DNA of 43,233 bases from an uncultured Gammaproteobacteria bacterium (GTDB lineage Bacteria > Pseudomonadota > Gammaproteobacteria > Steroidobacterales > Woeseiaceae): NCBI GenBank assembly GCA_937899415.1, contig CALBPI010000014.1, positions 1 through 43,233 of the forward strand. The letters are read 5' to 3'. Both the position numbers and the translations under genes were made by a program. Positions 1 through 8,028 of this stretch are shown one piece after another. The number at the start of each line of letters is the position of its first letter. The first letter of the stretch is position 1. The notes below the pieces were generated by a model, which saw nothing but the letters and a program-made list of their open reading frames with translations, made no database searches and was not told the origin of the DNA.

Positions 1-84
1 CACATCATCGTCATCGCGAGGGAGCGCCCACATCATCGTCATCGCGAGGGAGCGCCCACATCATCGTCATCGCGAGGGAGCGCA
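1..84. repeat. Three tandem copies of a 28-bp unit
   Basis: Three consecutive 28-bp units begin at 1, 29 and 57. They are identical except for the last base of the third. Each unit contains the REP-like head CGTCATCGCGAGGGAGCGC, and the third runs into a complete REP-like element. There are no unique spacers, so this is not a CRISPR array. It is either genuine iteration of the REP head or an artefact of the window or contig end. Confidence 0.9.
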
Positions 85-190
85 GCGACCGCGGCGATCT
101 CTCAGGAACTGCGGCAACGTTGGGAGATTGCCGCGCTCGCTACGCGGGCTCGCAATGACGAGGCCCGCCCGCTACGCGGGCTCGAAAAAT
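65..190. repeat. REP-like inverted pair downstream of the hydrolase gene
   Basis: The left arm starts CGTCATCGCGAGGGAGCGC and ends near GGCGATCTCTC at about 103. The right arm, 122-160, reads GGGAGATTGCCGCG and ends CGCAATGACG, so the two arms face each other as an inverted pair. A second partial tail copy (CGCTACGCGGGCTCG) follows at about 170-183. The same head and tail motifs recur near 1.9, 33.8 and 42.9 kb. The element lies just after the stop of the minus-strand gene at 259, where such palindromes often protect 3' ends or stop transcription; that role is inferred. Confidence 0.85.
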
Positions 191-258
191 AACGGGTCTC
201 TCGCCGCGCGAGCACAACGACGGAGCACCCAGCCCGTGAACTCACGGTAGCGACGACG

Positions 259-1752
259 CTAATCGCTCAGTATTTCTTCTGCGTCCAGCACAAACTCAGG
301 CCCCTGTGCTTGCGCGAGGCATGCCGGCTCAGCCTTGTCTGCGAGGAATGCCATTGGATTCGCAAAGAAGCCTGCTGCCACGGTCATCGCGCAGCCATCA
401 CCGCCCCAGTTCGTTGATTCCGAGTGAAAGCCGGCTGGGATAACGACCACGCGGCTGTTTGACAGCGTTTCGGCCGCCTCGAAGCCCCAGGCTGGGGGCG
501 TTAACGCATCGTATTCACCCGCGATGATGAGTGTGGGGATCGGCGATATCGTCGCTGCAACCTCTTCGACAGGCCGAGGTGGGACGTCCCAAGCTGCGCA
601 AGTCTCGGGCGCGAAGACCGCACTATCGAAGCCGTCGAACCGCAAGTCCGCCGTCGTTGCACGCTTGCTGAACGGCAAGGCCTCGCTGCACCACACGGAC
701 AGGCGCATGCCCCAGGCAAAATTACTCGAAGAACCTGACCCGCTAAATGCTTCCACCAATAAAGCCAGGTCTCGCCGCGCAATCGCATCCATGATGAGCG
801 GTGCTGTCGCGAGACCCTCGCGCGAGAACACCGGGACCGCACGAAGCAGATCCGCCGCGCTGACCGTCATCGCGTCCCGCCCGGCCATCGCGGGTACTTC
901 CCAGGGCTGTTCCTGGGCGCGCACTACGGTCTCCAAGAAGCGCGTCGCAACGTCCGGGAAAGCGCTCGCACAGGACGACTGGTTGGCGCACGCCTCGCCG
1001 ACGCGCCGCAAGACAGAGAGCAGATTATCCGCGCTCTCGTCGTCGTAGCGCACGGTGTGGGGTAGTGGCGAATCCAAAACCATCGACGCGACGCTGCCCG
1101 GGAAGTCGCGCGCCACGGTCAGCGCAACACGCGTACCGTACGACAAGCCGTACAAGGACCAGCGCTTAACGCCGAGGACCTGACGCAGGTCCTCGATATC
1201 CGCTGCTGTGTTCGCCGAGTGGTAGGCGGCACGATCAATGCCTGCCGCTTCTAGTCCGCGCGCGCAGTCTCGTGCCGCCTTAACAGCGCCGCCGGGGACG
1301 TCGGGGTCAGCAAGTGCCGTGCCGAAGGCTTCGCACAGAAGTGCCGGTTCGGCATGTTGCGTGCCGCGCTGCCCGACAACGACAAACTCACGATTGCGAG
1401 TCCAGGGGTAGGCTCCCGGGTAGGCCGCAGCAGCCATGCTTCCGACACCCGGACCACCAGACAAGTACAGCACGGGCGACAGGCCTGGCTCGGCAGTTTT
1501 GGGCTTCACGATTGCCACCGGCAAGCGCAGCGTCCTGCCATTCGCAACGTTGCGCTCCTCCTCGACGACAAGGTAGCCACGCCGACTTTCAAACCCGGCA
1601 GGCACTGTAACGGGGAATGACTCCCCGTCTGCGATCGGCTCGAAACGTGGCACGGCCTGCGATTGATGCACTGTCTTGCTTCGCGACACCGAGCAACCGG
1701 AAAGCAGCCCGATCGCGAGCAGGCAGAGCATCGTTTTTCTAAGCTTGGTCAT
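259..1752 (-). CDS. Alpha/beta hydrolase lipoprotein, tripeptidyl aminopeptidase-like
   Basis: A 497-residue alpha/beta hydrolase, probably a lipid-anchored periplasmic or outer-membrane peptidase of the tripeptidyl aminopeptidase/proline iminopeptidase type. The N-terminus LLAIGLLSGCS is a lipobox with the acceptor Cys near residue 20. The oxyanion-hole region is YLSGGPGVGS, the nucleophile elbow is GLSYGTR, the acidic residue lies in GEYDALTPP, and the His is in GFHSES. The C-terminal part resembles the TAP-like domain. The start at 1752 was chosen over an upstream in-frame ATG at 1806 because it places the signal peptide directly at the N-terminus and has AGGTGA just before it. The gene stands alone between REP-like clusters. 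Substrate is unknown; the family call is solid, peptidase activity is inferred. Confidence 0.9.
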   Translation of the reverse strand: MTKLRKTMLCLLAIGLLSGCSVSRSKTVHQSQAVPRFEPIADGESFPVTVPAGFESRRGYLVVEEERNVANGRTLRLPVAIVKPKTAEPGLSPVLYLSGGPGVGSMAAAAYPGAYPWTRNREFVVVGQRGTQHAEPALLCEAFGTALADPDVPGGAVKAARDCARGLEAAGIDRAAYHSANTAADIEDLRQVLGVKRWSLYGLSYGTRVALTVARDFPGSVASMVLDSPLPHTVRYDDESADNLLSVLRRVGEACANQSSCASAFPDVATRFLETVVRAQEQPWEVPAMAGRDAMTVSAADLLRAVPVFSREGLATAPLIMDAIARRDLALLVEAFSGSGSSSNFAWGMRLSVWCSEALPFSKRATTADLRFDGFDSAVFAPETCAAWDVPPRPVEEVAATISPIPTLIIAGEYDALTPPAWGFEAAETLSNSRVVVIPAGFHSESTNWGGDGCAMTVAAGFFANPMAFLADKAEPACLAQAQGPEFVLDAEEILSD

Positions 1753-1844
1753 GTCACCTGAGTCATCGAAGGTCGCGGTGGCACGCTGCCGTGGCGACGG
1801 TTGCATGATCTCAGTTCGTCGTCGGACGTGTGTGCGGATGCAGT

Positions 1845-2100
1845 CCCGTCGCCGTCATCGCGAGAGAGCGCGTCAGTATCCGGTCATCGTGAGGGAGAAA
1901 AGACTCAACCCCCCCCGCTTGGGATACATTCCTCAACCGCCATCGCGTGGGAGCGCTCCTACCGCGGCGAGCTCTCAGGAGCTGCGCAGTCGTTGGGAGA
2001 TTGCCGCGCCCGCTACGCGGGCTCGCAACGACGGGTCCTCCCGCTACGCGGGCTCGCGATGACAGCGGTTCTTTGCTTAGCGGGCTCGCGACGACGGCGC
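1845..2100. repeat. REP-like cluster between hydrolase and TonB receptor genes
   Basis: This covers most of the 351-bp gap between 1753 and 2103. It starts with two degenerate heads (GTCATCGCGAGAGAGCGC, GTCATCGTGAGGGAG). A third degenerate head, CATCGCGTGGGAGCGC, pairs with the inverted element GGGAGATTGCCGCG. Tail copies CGCTACGCGGGCTCGC then begin at 2011 and 2042 (period 31 bp), and a third decayed copy lies near 2075. A C8 run sits near 1910. The cluster lies at the 3' end of the six-gene iron locus and may serve as its transcript end. No gene was seen here. Confidence 0.85.
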
Positions 2101-2103
2101 GCG

Positions 2104-4356
2104 TTAGAACGTGTAACGCGCGCCGATAATGGCCGTCCGGGCCTTGTTGGGGCGTGCCCCGTAAGGTGTACGGCCCACAAAATCGAAATCGTCAGTCAGG
2201 CTTTCCACCGTAGCCGTAAGCCGCAGCGCGTCCGACCAGCGGTACAGGAACGACAGATCGGTGATCACGCTCGACTCAATCTCCTCGAACGGTCCGCAGC
2301 TTGCACGTGCACACGAATCGCCGATGAAGTTGACTGACAAGTAGCTGCTCCAGCGGTCCGCTTCGACACCGGCGCTGAGCAGGCCCTGGCTTTCGGGAAT
2401 GTAGGGCAGCGGATCGCCGGCTTGAACAGCACCGAAAAAGTCGGTGTTGGCGATGTCGCTGTCGAACTCGGCGTCGATCGCGGTGAAGGTCAGCTGTAGC
2501 GGAAAGCGCAGGCCATTGTTCGCTGCAATCTCGTGCGACACCGAGACTTCGATACCGGTAACCGTCGCGGCATCGCCGTTGAACGCGTCACCCACTTCGC
2601 AATCGGCACCCGACGATGCTGTGCAGGTCCCTACGAGGTTGTCGTAGTCGGTCAGGAACAAGCCGATGTCGGCTTGGGTGGCTGCGCCAGCAAAGCGCAC
2701 ACCGAGCTCGTAGTTGATGCTCTCTTCCTCATCGACGTCCGGCGCATTACTGGGTGCCGAGAAGCCCTTGTGTGCGCCGCCATAGATCGACCAGGCATCG
2801 TCAATGGCATACACAACACCGATACCCGGGATGATGACGCTGATGTCATTCTCACGCTCGTCACGGAGGTTCGCGGCCGTCCGCGCCGAAGGATCTGTTG
2901 TCAGGCCGGGCCGTGTCTCCCAACGGGTACGCTCCTGATCGATCTGTTCGAAGCGCACGCCAGGCGAGATCAACCAGCGGCCAAATTCGATCTGGTCGCG
3001 AAGGTACAGCGCGATGACATCGGCGTCCTGCTCCTGGTTACCCGCATTACCCAGCAAGCCGAGGTCATCGAGCACGAGTTGTCCATTGATCTGCGTGTAC
3101 GTGCTGTTGCGCTGCAGACGCTCCGAGTGGTCCGTGTGATAGCGCAGGCCAGCCGAGATGCTGTGCGAGGCACCACCCCAATCGGCGAGCCAGCGCAGGT
3201 CGAACTCAACGCCCGTCGAGTAGTACTCGCGCGCGTTCGAACGAATCTGGATCGCACCCGCAGGCGTATCACCGCCATCGAGGATCGCCTGGAGGTCGGC
3301 GGGCTGCTCGGTGCCGATCGAGTTGCCGGCGTTGAGCGCCTGCACGAACTGAAACCAGCTCACACCGTTGAAGGATTCGGCGTCCGGAGAGCCCGTTACG
3401 TCGTAACCCTCGGTCTTGAACCAGTCGCGCTCGAACTCGTTGTGGTAGAGCGACGTCGTCAGTTCGAATGCCCCACGCTCGAGCTGGTGGCGCAGGAGAA
3501 TCTGGCTGTGGGTCGTGTCGATGTTGTCGAGCGCCGAGAGACCGTAGCGGCGGATCGGGTCGGCATCAAAGTCGGCATCGGTCAGCCCCAAATACGTCTG
3601 ATCGGAGTTCTCCGTGGCGTACTGAAGCTTGAGATCAAACTGTTGGCGCCAACCATTGATGTCATCAGGCGTAAAGCGAAATTTCGCCATGTAGTCCTGC
3701 TTCTCCAGGCCGGTGTCGCCACCACGATCGAGATCCTGGAAACCATCACTCTGCCACTGATGCGTCTCGACGAGCCAACCGAAGCGGCCGTCGTTGTCGC
3801 CGTAGTGCGCGTGCACGCGCCAGGTGGCATCTTCGCCAAGCTGTACGTTGACCAGACCAGCCGCTTCATCAGGAATCTGCGTCGAAATAAGATTGACTGC
3901 ACCGCCGATCGTGTAAGGCCCTTCGGTGATGGTCGCAGGCCCCTTGAGAACTTCAACCGACGAAAGACGCCCTGCCGTCGGGAAATAGTAGGCCGCAGGT
4001 GCCGAGTAGGCCGCAGGTGCGATGAGGATGCCGTCTTCCAGCAGCGTGATGCGCGCGCTGCGCTCTGAAGCCGTACCACGAATGCTGAGGTTGGGGCGCA
4101 AGCCGTAGCCGTCCTCAAGCTGAACTGTCACACCTGGCACGCTGCGGATGATCCGCTGGATGTCCGACTGGTTGAATCGCAGGATGTCCTCGACATCGAC
4201 AACCGTTGCGCTGCCCGGAACACGAGACAGGTTTTCCGGGTTACCAATAATGGTGACCTCTGGCATCACACGCACATCGTCGTCCTGCGTGGAGTCATCT
4301 TGCGCAAGCGCAGCAAGCGGCAACGCCGCACAAAGGGTCACTAGGTATCTGTTCAC
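2104..4356 (-). CDS. TonB-dependent outer-membrane receptor, FecA-like
   Basis: A 750-residue TonB-dependent receptor, the outer-membrane importer expected for a ferric chelate. It has a short signal peptide ending AALAQ, then a plug domain (about residues 40-165) with NLSIRGTASERSARITLLEDG-type FecA features: the RG turn, LLEDGI, and VEVLKGP followed by GGAVNLIS. A C-terminal beta-barrel of about 580 residues ends in the aromatic ARYTF signature. The start is GTG at 4356, with AGGA about 8 bases upstream and no good ATG nearby. It begins 17 bases after the DUF1513 stop and is the last gene of the Fur-controlled locus, so iron is the likely cargo. The exact ligand (dicitrate or another siderophore) cannot be read from sequence. 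Confidence 0.93.
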   Translation of the reverse strand: MNRYLVTLCAALPLAALAQDDSTQDDDVRVMPEVTIIGNPENLSRVPGSATVVDVEDILRFNQSDIQRIIRSVPGVTVQLEDGYGLRPNLSIRGTASERSARITLLEDGILIAPAAYSAPAAYYFPTAGRLSSVEVLKGPATITEGPYTIGGAVNLISTQIPDEAAGLVNVQLGEDATWRVHAHYGDNDGRFGWLVETHQWQSDGFQDLDRGGDTGLEKQDYMAKFRFTPDDINGWRQQFDLKLQYATENSDQTYLGLTDADFDADPIRRYGLSALDNIDTTHSQILLRHQLERGAFELTTSLYHNEFERDWFKTEGYDVTGSPDAESFNGVSWFQFVQALNAGNSIGTEQPADLQAILDGGDTPAGAIQIRSNAREYYSTGVEFDLRWLADWGGASHSISAGLRYHTDHSERLQRNSTYTQINGQLVLDDLGLLGNAGNQEQDADVIALYLRDQIEFGRWLISPGVRFEQIDQERTRWETRPGLTTDPSARTAANLRDERENDISVIIPGIGVVYAIDDAWSIYGGAHKGFSAPSNAPDVDEEESINYELGVRFAGAATQADIGLFLTDYDNLVGTCTASSGADCEVGDAFNGDAATVTGIEVSVSHEIAANNGLRFPLQLTFTAIDAEFDSDIANTDFFGAVQAGDPLPYIPESQGLLSAGVEADRWSSYLSVNFIGDSCARASCGPFEEIESSVITDLSFLYRWSDALRLTATVESLTDDFDFVGRTPYGARPNKARTAIIGARYTF

Positions 4357-4372
4357 GAATGTATCCTGAGAT

Positions 4373-5482
4373 TCAGGCGTTGATCACGCCCAGGTGATTG
4401 TCGAAGCGGTAGCCCGCAATGCGCTGCTTGAGCGCGTGCTTCGCCGCAAACGTATCGGCGTCGAAGCGATAAATCATGCCGCGGCCCGAGCTCACGACGA
4501 ATTCCCGCGCCATGCGGTCATAGCCCACGCCCGCCACGTCGGACAGGCGCACGCTGGCCACGTGCCGGCCGGCGCGCGTGTCCCAGAAGCTCACACGGTG
4601 CCCGCGCGGCGAGGTCACGACGGCATGTCCGCTGATCGGATCACAGCAGACGCTTGCCGTGTAGTTGTCGAGCGCACGCAGATCCGGCGTCGGAACCTCA
4701 AGCGGCTGCAGTTCGCCGTCCGGCGCAGGAGTATCCCAGTCCGCGCTGACGACAAGCGGTTCCGAATAGACATTCTTGGCCTGCTGCTGCAGGCCGACGA
4801 GCGTCTCGCCGTCGGCGAGGACATCAATGTGACGCACGCTGCTCTTCGAGAATGCTGGCGTGCGCTTGTCGGTGAGTGCGCCCGTCTTCACCTCGATCTT
4901 GACGAGGCTCGGCGCCATTGAGTCGACATTGAGGGGGGCGCGCCCGTAGTCCGGATGCGTGGCAATGCCGCCATTGGCGACGATCAGCGACCGCCCGTTG
5001 TCGCTCCAGCGCATTTCATGCGGGCCAATACCGTGACTCGAGAACTCGTGCGCGACCTCCAGCGTCTTGGCATCGCGGACGACGATGACGCCGCTGCCGT
5101 CATCGAGGTTGTTTTCACTCGTGTACAGCCAGCGCCCATCCGCGCTGTACAGCGCGTGGCCGTACAGATGTCTGTTGCCAGGCGTTTCAGTCGTGCGCAA
5201 CAGCGTGCCATCACGCCAACGGAATTGGTGCAAGGTACGGCGCGGTCGTCGGCCGACCACCGTCACAACAGATCGATCGGGAGAGAGAATGCTGTCGTGA
5301 CCGCGCTCGGCCAGAGGCGCCGCGTAACGCACGCTGCCGTCGGCATCGACGCGCAGCACAAAGTGATTGCCGTCGGCGTCGGCCGCCGCACTGACGATGT
5401 CGCCACGCGCAACATCGCGTTGCCCGCAAGCCGTCGCGGAGACGGCTGCCAGCCCGGCAATGAAGGCGCGGCGGGTCGTCAT
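4373..5482 (-). CDS. DUF1513 beta-propeller-like periplasmic protein
   Basis: A 369-residue protein of the DUF1513 family, which typically sits beside imelysins and di-heme proteins in iron-regulated loci; its biochemical role is not established. The N-terminus TTRRAFIAGLAAVSATAC has a twin-arginine motif (R4-R5) and a hydrophobic stretch, so Tat export is likely. The body contains repeated blade-like segments (DGRWLYTSENN, SDNGRSLIVANGG, HAVVTSPRG, REFVVSSGRG), consistent with a WD40/YVTN-like propeller. HEMRW and HYGH-like histidines are present but not assigned. The gene begins 2 bases after the upstream imelysin stop, which shows tight translational coupling. Export through Tat would suit a protein that folds, perhaps around a metal, before transport; that is inference. 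Confidence 0.9.
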   Translation of the reverse strand: MTTRRAFIAGLAAVSATACGQRDVARGDIVSAAADADGNHFVLRVDADGSVRYAAPLAERGHDSILSPDRSVVTVVGRRPRRTLHQFRWRDGTLLRTTETPGNRHLYGHALYSADGRWLYTSENNLDDGSGVIVVRDAKTLEVAHEFSSHGIGPHEMRWSDNGRSLIVANGGIATHPDYGRAPLNVDSMAPSLVKIEVKTGALTDKRTPAFSKSSVRHIDVLADGETLVGLQQQAKNVYSEPLVVSADWDTPAPDGELQPLEVPTPDLRALDNYTASVCCDPISGHAVVTSPRGHRVSFWDTRAGRHVASVRLSDVAGVGYDRMAREFVVSSGRGMIYRFDADTFAAKHALKQRIAGYRFDNHLGVINA

Positions 5483-5484
5483 GC

Positions 5485-6654
5485 TCAGTCGCCGTCCTGG
5501 TTGCTGAAGCCGAGGTTCACGTCAGCGGCGACCGCAGCATCGATGAACACATCAGCCAAGTCCTGCAAAGAGGTACGAATGATGTCGATGTCGCCCGTAC
5601 CCGTCCCCATGAGGATCGACTCCAGGGAGTCATTGAGGGCTACGAGGCCGGCCTCGGCGTCGGCCAGCTCTGCGTTGAGCTGGTTCGAGATCGCCTCTGA
5701 ATCGTGTGCACGTACCAGGTAATCGCGGAAGCCATAGTCCGTGTCAGCAGGGCCGCGATCGAGCCAGGCGCGGATCGCCTCGGTGTTGGCAACGAGGTTC
5801 TCTACCGAGTGCTCGGATCGGAACGACTCGGTCGTCAACGGGCCCGTCTGCTGGGGACGCGTCACTTTTTCGTCGGCAACGAACTCCACGTCCTGCGCGA
5901 GACTCTCGAGCACCGCCGTCAGTACTTCGGCGCGGTCCATGAACTGGCCGCTGGCACTCGTGAAGTCGGCCATGAGCTGACCCGAGCCGTCCCAGGCGGT
6001 CGCCAGTTCGTCGGCCATGGTGTCGTAGTTCTCGGTCACCGCCACAGCCAGCTCGCAACGGCGCGGGCCGTCGGTCGCGTCGTCAAGACCACCCAGATCG
6101 AACAGTAGGTATTCGATCGCGGGCAAACCCTGTGCACCAACAGGGCTACCAGCAACGACGGCTTCCGTAATCGTCTGCGTGCCATTGAGCAGACTCGAGA
6201 CATTGTTCAAGACCGCATCGTTGGGGTCCGGGAAAAACTGAATGCGAAGGCGGCGGTTGTCCGCTTCCACGGGACCGAAGCGCACAATGCTGATGCGGTT
6301 CCACGACAACATGGCGGCACGCCACGCGTCCTGCACAGCGCTGAGATCGGCAGTCGGTGCGGCGCAGTAATCGGCCATCGCGGCTTTGAGCGCTTCGGAG
6401 TCCACAGCCATCGCGTCGTAACCGGGCTCGATAACACCAAGGCCCAGCGACTCAAACAGGCGATCCTGCTCTTGTTCTACGGACTGAATGGGGCCGAGCG
6501 GATCGGTGCTGCCGCCACCGCCGCCGCCACCGCCACCACCAGTAGGCGGTGGCGCGCTGCCACCGCCGCCGCCACCGCCACCACAGGCGGCCAGCGCGCC
6601 GGCGAGTACGCCGATCATCAGGGGCGCACGAAGCGCTCGAAACTGTTTCAACAT
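5485..6654 (-). CDS. Imelysin family lipoprotein (second copy)
   Basis: A 389-residue imelysin-family (M75-like) protein. The N-terminus ends in a lipobox, GALAAC, followed by two glycine runs separated by APPPTG, a flexible tether holding the helical domain away from the membrane. The domain motif reads GLPAIEYLLFD. In the classical imelysin/IrpA motif the pattern is GxHxxE, so the metal-associated His is Pro here while the Glu is kept. Members of this family are periplasmic and iron-regulated, and peptidase activity is doubtful for most. The gene follows the second di-heme gene by 18 bases and is 2 bases from the DUF1513 gene. Together with the copy at 9714-11102, the locus carries two diverged imelysins. 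Confidence 0.9.
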   Translation of the reverse strand: MLKQFRALRAPLMIGVLAGALAACGGGGGGGGSAPPPTGGGGGGGGGGSTDPLGPIQSVEQEQDRLFESLGLGVIEPGYDAMAVDSEALKAAMADYCAAPTADLSAVQDAWRAAMLSWNRISIVRFGPVEADNRRLRIQFFPDPNDAVLNNVSSLLNGTQTITEAVVAGSPVGAQGLPAIEYLLFDLGGLDDATDGPRRCELAVAVTENYDTMADELATAWDGSGQLMADFTSASGQFMDRAEVLTAVLESLAQDVEFVADEKVTRPQQTGPLTTESFRSEHSVENLVANTEAIRAWLDRGPADTDYGFRDYLVRAHDSEAISNQLNAELADAEAGLVALNDSLESILMGTGTGDIDIIRTSLQDLADVFIDAAVAADVNLGFSNQDGD

Positions 6655-6672
6655 GTCCTCTCTCCCTATCGT

Positions 6673-8028
6673 TTACAGGGCCAGAACGAATGCGGCGAGC
6701 GCATCCTGTTCCGCCTTGCTCAATGACTTAAACCGCGCTGCAGCGGTTGCTGCTTCACCGCCGTGCCAGAGCACGGCTTCCTGAATCGTGGCTGCACGAC
6801 CGTCGTGCAGAAACCCCGTTTCGGGATTCAGCTGCTGCTGTAATCCCAGAGACCAGAGTGGCGGCGTACGCCATTCGCCACCCGTGGCGTCGCCCTGCGC
6901 GATGCCGTCGGCCAACAACGGCCCCATGTCGTGCAGGAGTAGATCGGTGTAGGGCCAGATCGTGGTCTGCTCGCCGGCGACAACAATGTCGTGTGAAGGC
7001 GTGTGACATGCGGCGCACGCGAGATCCTCGAACACCCGTTGGCCACGTCGTACTTTGGCCGTTGCGCGTCGCGCTTCCGGAACTGCCAGCGACGCTGTGA
7101 ATTCGACCGCCGTGTCGAAAAGGATGCCGCCAATCTCGTGATCGCCCTGCGGCCCGTTGCCACTTCTTTGGTCATGGCACCGTTGCTGCTGCGGGGCGCA
7201 GGTTTCGACGGGGTTGTAGACGCTGGTGATGCCAATGTCATTGCGAAACGCATCTGCCGTCTGCGCAGCAACGGTGGGATGCGGCGCCTTCCAACCGAAA
7301 CGTCCTGCGGCTCTCGCTTCGCCCTCGCCCACCCAATGAACTCGACCCGTGATCCCGTCACTATTGGCGTCGTCCGGGTCTTCCAGCGCTTCAAGCCGTG
7401 ACTGCGGAATCGCTTCCAGCAAGCCCAGGCCTACGAGCCCTGGCGCAACGCGCGGCGAAATCGCATAAGCAGGGATATCGGGCACGCTCGCGTGCACACG
7501 ATTCAAGACGATGTCCGTGTCATCGAGCTCTAGCGTCTCAACCTTGACGCTCGGTCGCGGCTCGCCAGGGTAGAAGCCTGATAATCGCTTGCCGACACCC
7601 GTCACGTCATAAATGGCTCGAGTTTGAAGCTGGTCGCCAAACCGCGAATGAATGTCGTCAACGTCGGCGAGTTTGAAGGCCATCGCCGGCGTATCGGGGT
7701 CGTTGAGTAAGCTGTCACCGCGCCCCGCACCCGCATGACAAGACTGACATGATCGCGCGCTGAACAATGGACCCAGCCCATCGCGGGCCGTGGTGGAGGA
7801 CGGCGCCTTGACCCACGGATCACGAAACATTGCGAAGCCGGTCCAGAAGCGCAGCTCGGTTTCACGATCCATCGTCGGCGTGGGCTGTACGAGCGTGTGC
7901 GACGTGGCGCCCCACGCGAGGGTCCACGCACCACCCGGCGCTGGCAGCGGGCCCGTGGCGTCGCGCTGGCTGCACGAGCCAATCAGCAGCGTACTGCCGA
8001 TCAAAACTGTTGCAGCCAGCCGAATCAC
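6673..8028 (-). CDS. Di-heme oxidoreductase-like lipoprotein (DUF1111), short form
   Basis: A 451-residue member of the di-heme oxidoreductase/putative peroxidase family (DUF1111). Two covalent heme sites are visible: SCQSCH near the N-terminus and CAACH in the C-terminal half. A lipoprotein signal, TLLIGSC, precedes the domain. The start is GTG at 8028, overlapping the upstream gene's stop as GTGA. Longer reading frames upstream would run far into the neighbouring gene without resembling anything. Shared C-terminal motifs with the upstream gene (WPYTDLLLHDMG, WRTPPLWSLG, FLHDGRA, EAVLWHGGEA) show the two are diverged duplicates. Location is periplasmic, membrane-anchored. The family's reaction is unproven; electron transfer linked to iron uptake is an inference from context. 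Confidence 0.92.
   Translation of the reverse strand: MIRLAATVLIGSTLLIGSCSQRDATGPLPAPGGAWTLAWGATSHTLVQPTPTMDRETELRFWTGFAMFRDPWVKAPSSTTARDGLGPLFSARSCQSCHAGAGRGDSLLNDPDTPAMAFKLADVDDIHSRFGDQLQTRAIYDVTGVGKRLSGFYPGEPRPSVKVETLELDDTDIVLNRVHASVPDIPAYAISPRVAPGLVGLGLLEAIPQSRLEALEDPDDANSDGITGRVHWVGEGEARAAGRFGWKAPHPTVAAQTADAFRNDIGITSVYNPVETCAPQQQRCHDQRSGNGPQGDHEIGGILFDTAVEFTASLAVPEARRATAKVRRGQRVFEDLACAACHTPSHDIVVAGEQTTIWPYTDLLLHDMGPLLADGIAQGDATGGEWRTPPLWSLGLQQQLNPETGFLHDGRAATIQEAVLWHGGEAATAAARFKSLSKAEQDALAAFVLAL

Noticed and set aside
1-84. Tandem 28-bp repeats considered as a CRISPR array
   Set aside because: The units abut directly with no spacers and match the REP-like head found elsewhere in the window.
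2533-4068. 511-codon open frame on the plus strand opposite the TonB receptor gene
   Set aside because: It is a by-product of high GC3 in the receptor gene. The translation is rich in Val/Arg/Asp with no domain, signal or ribosome site.
6488-6784. Proline-rich open frame on the plus strand near 6.5 kb
   Set aside because: It is the antisense reading of the glycine runs in the second imelysin's linker.
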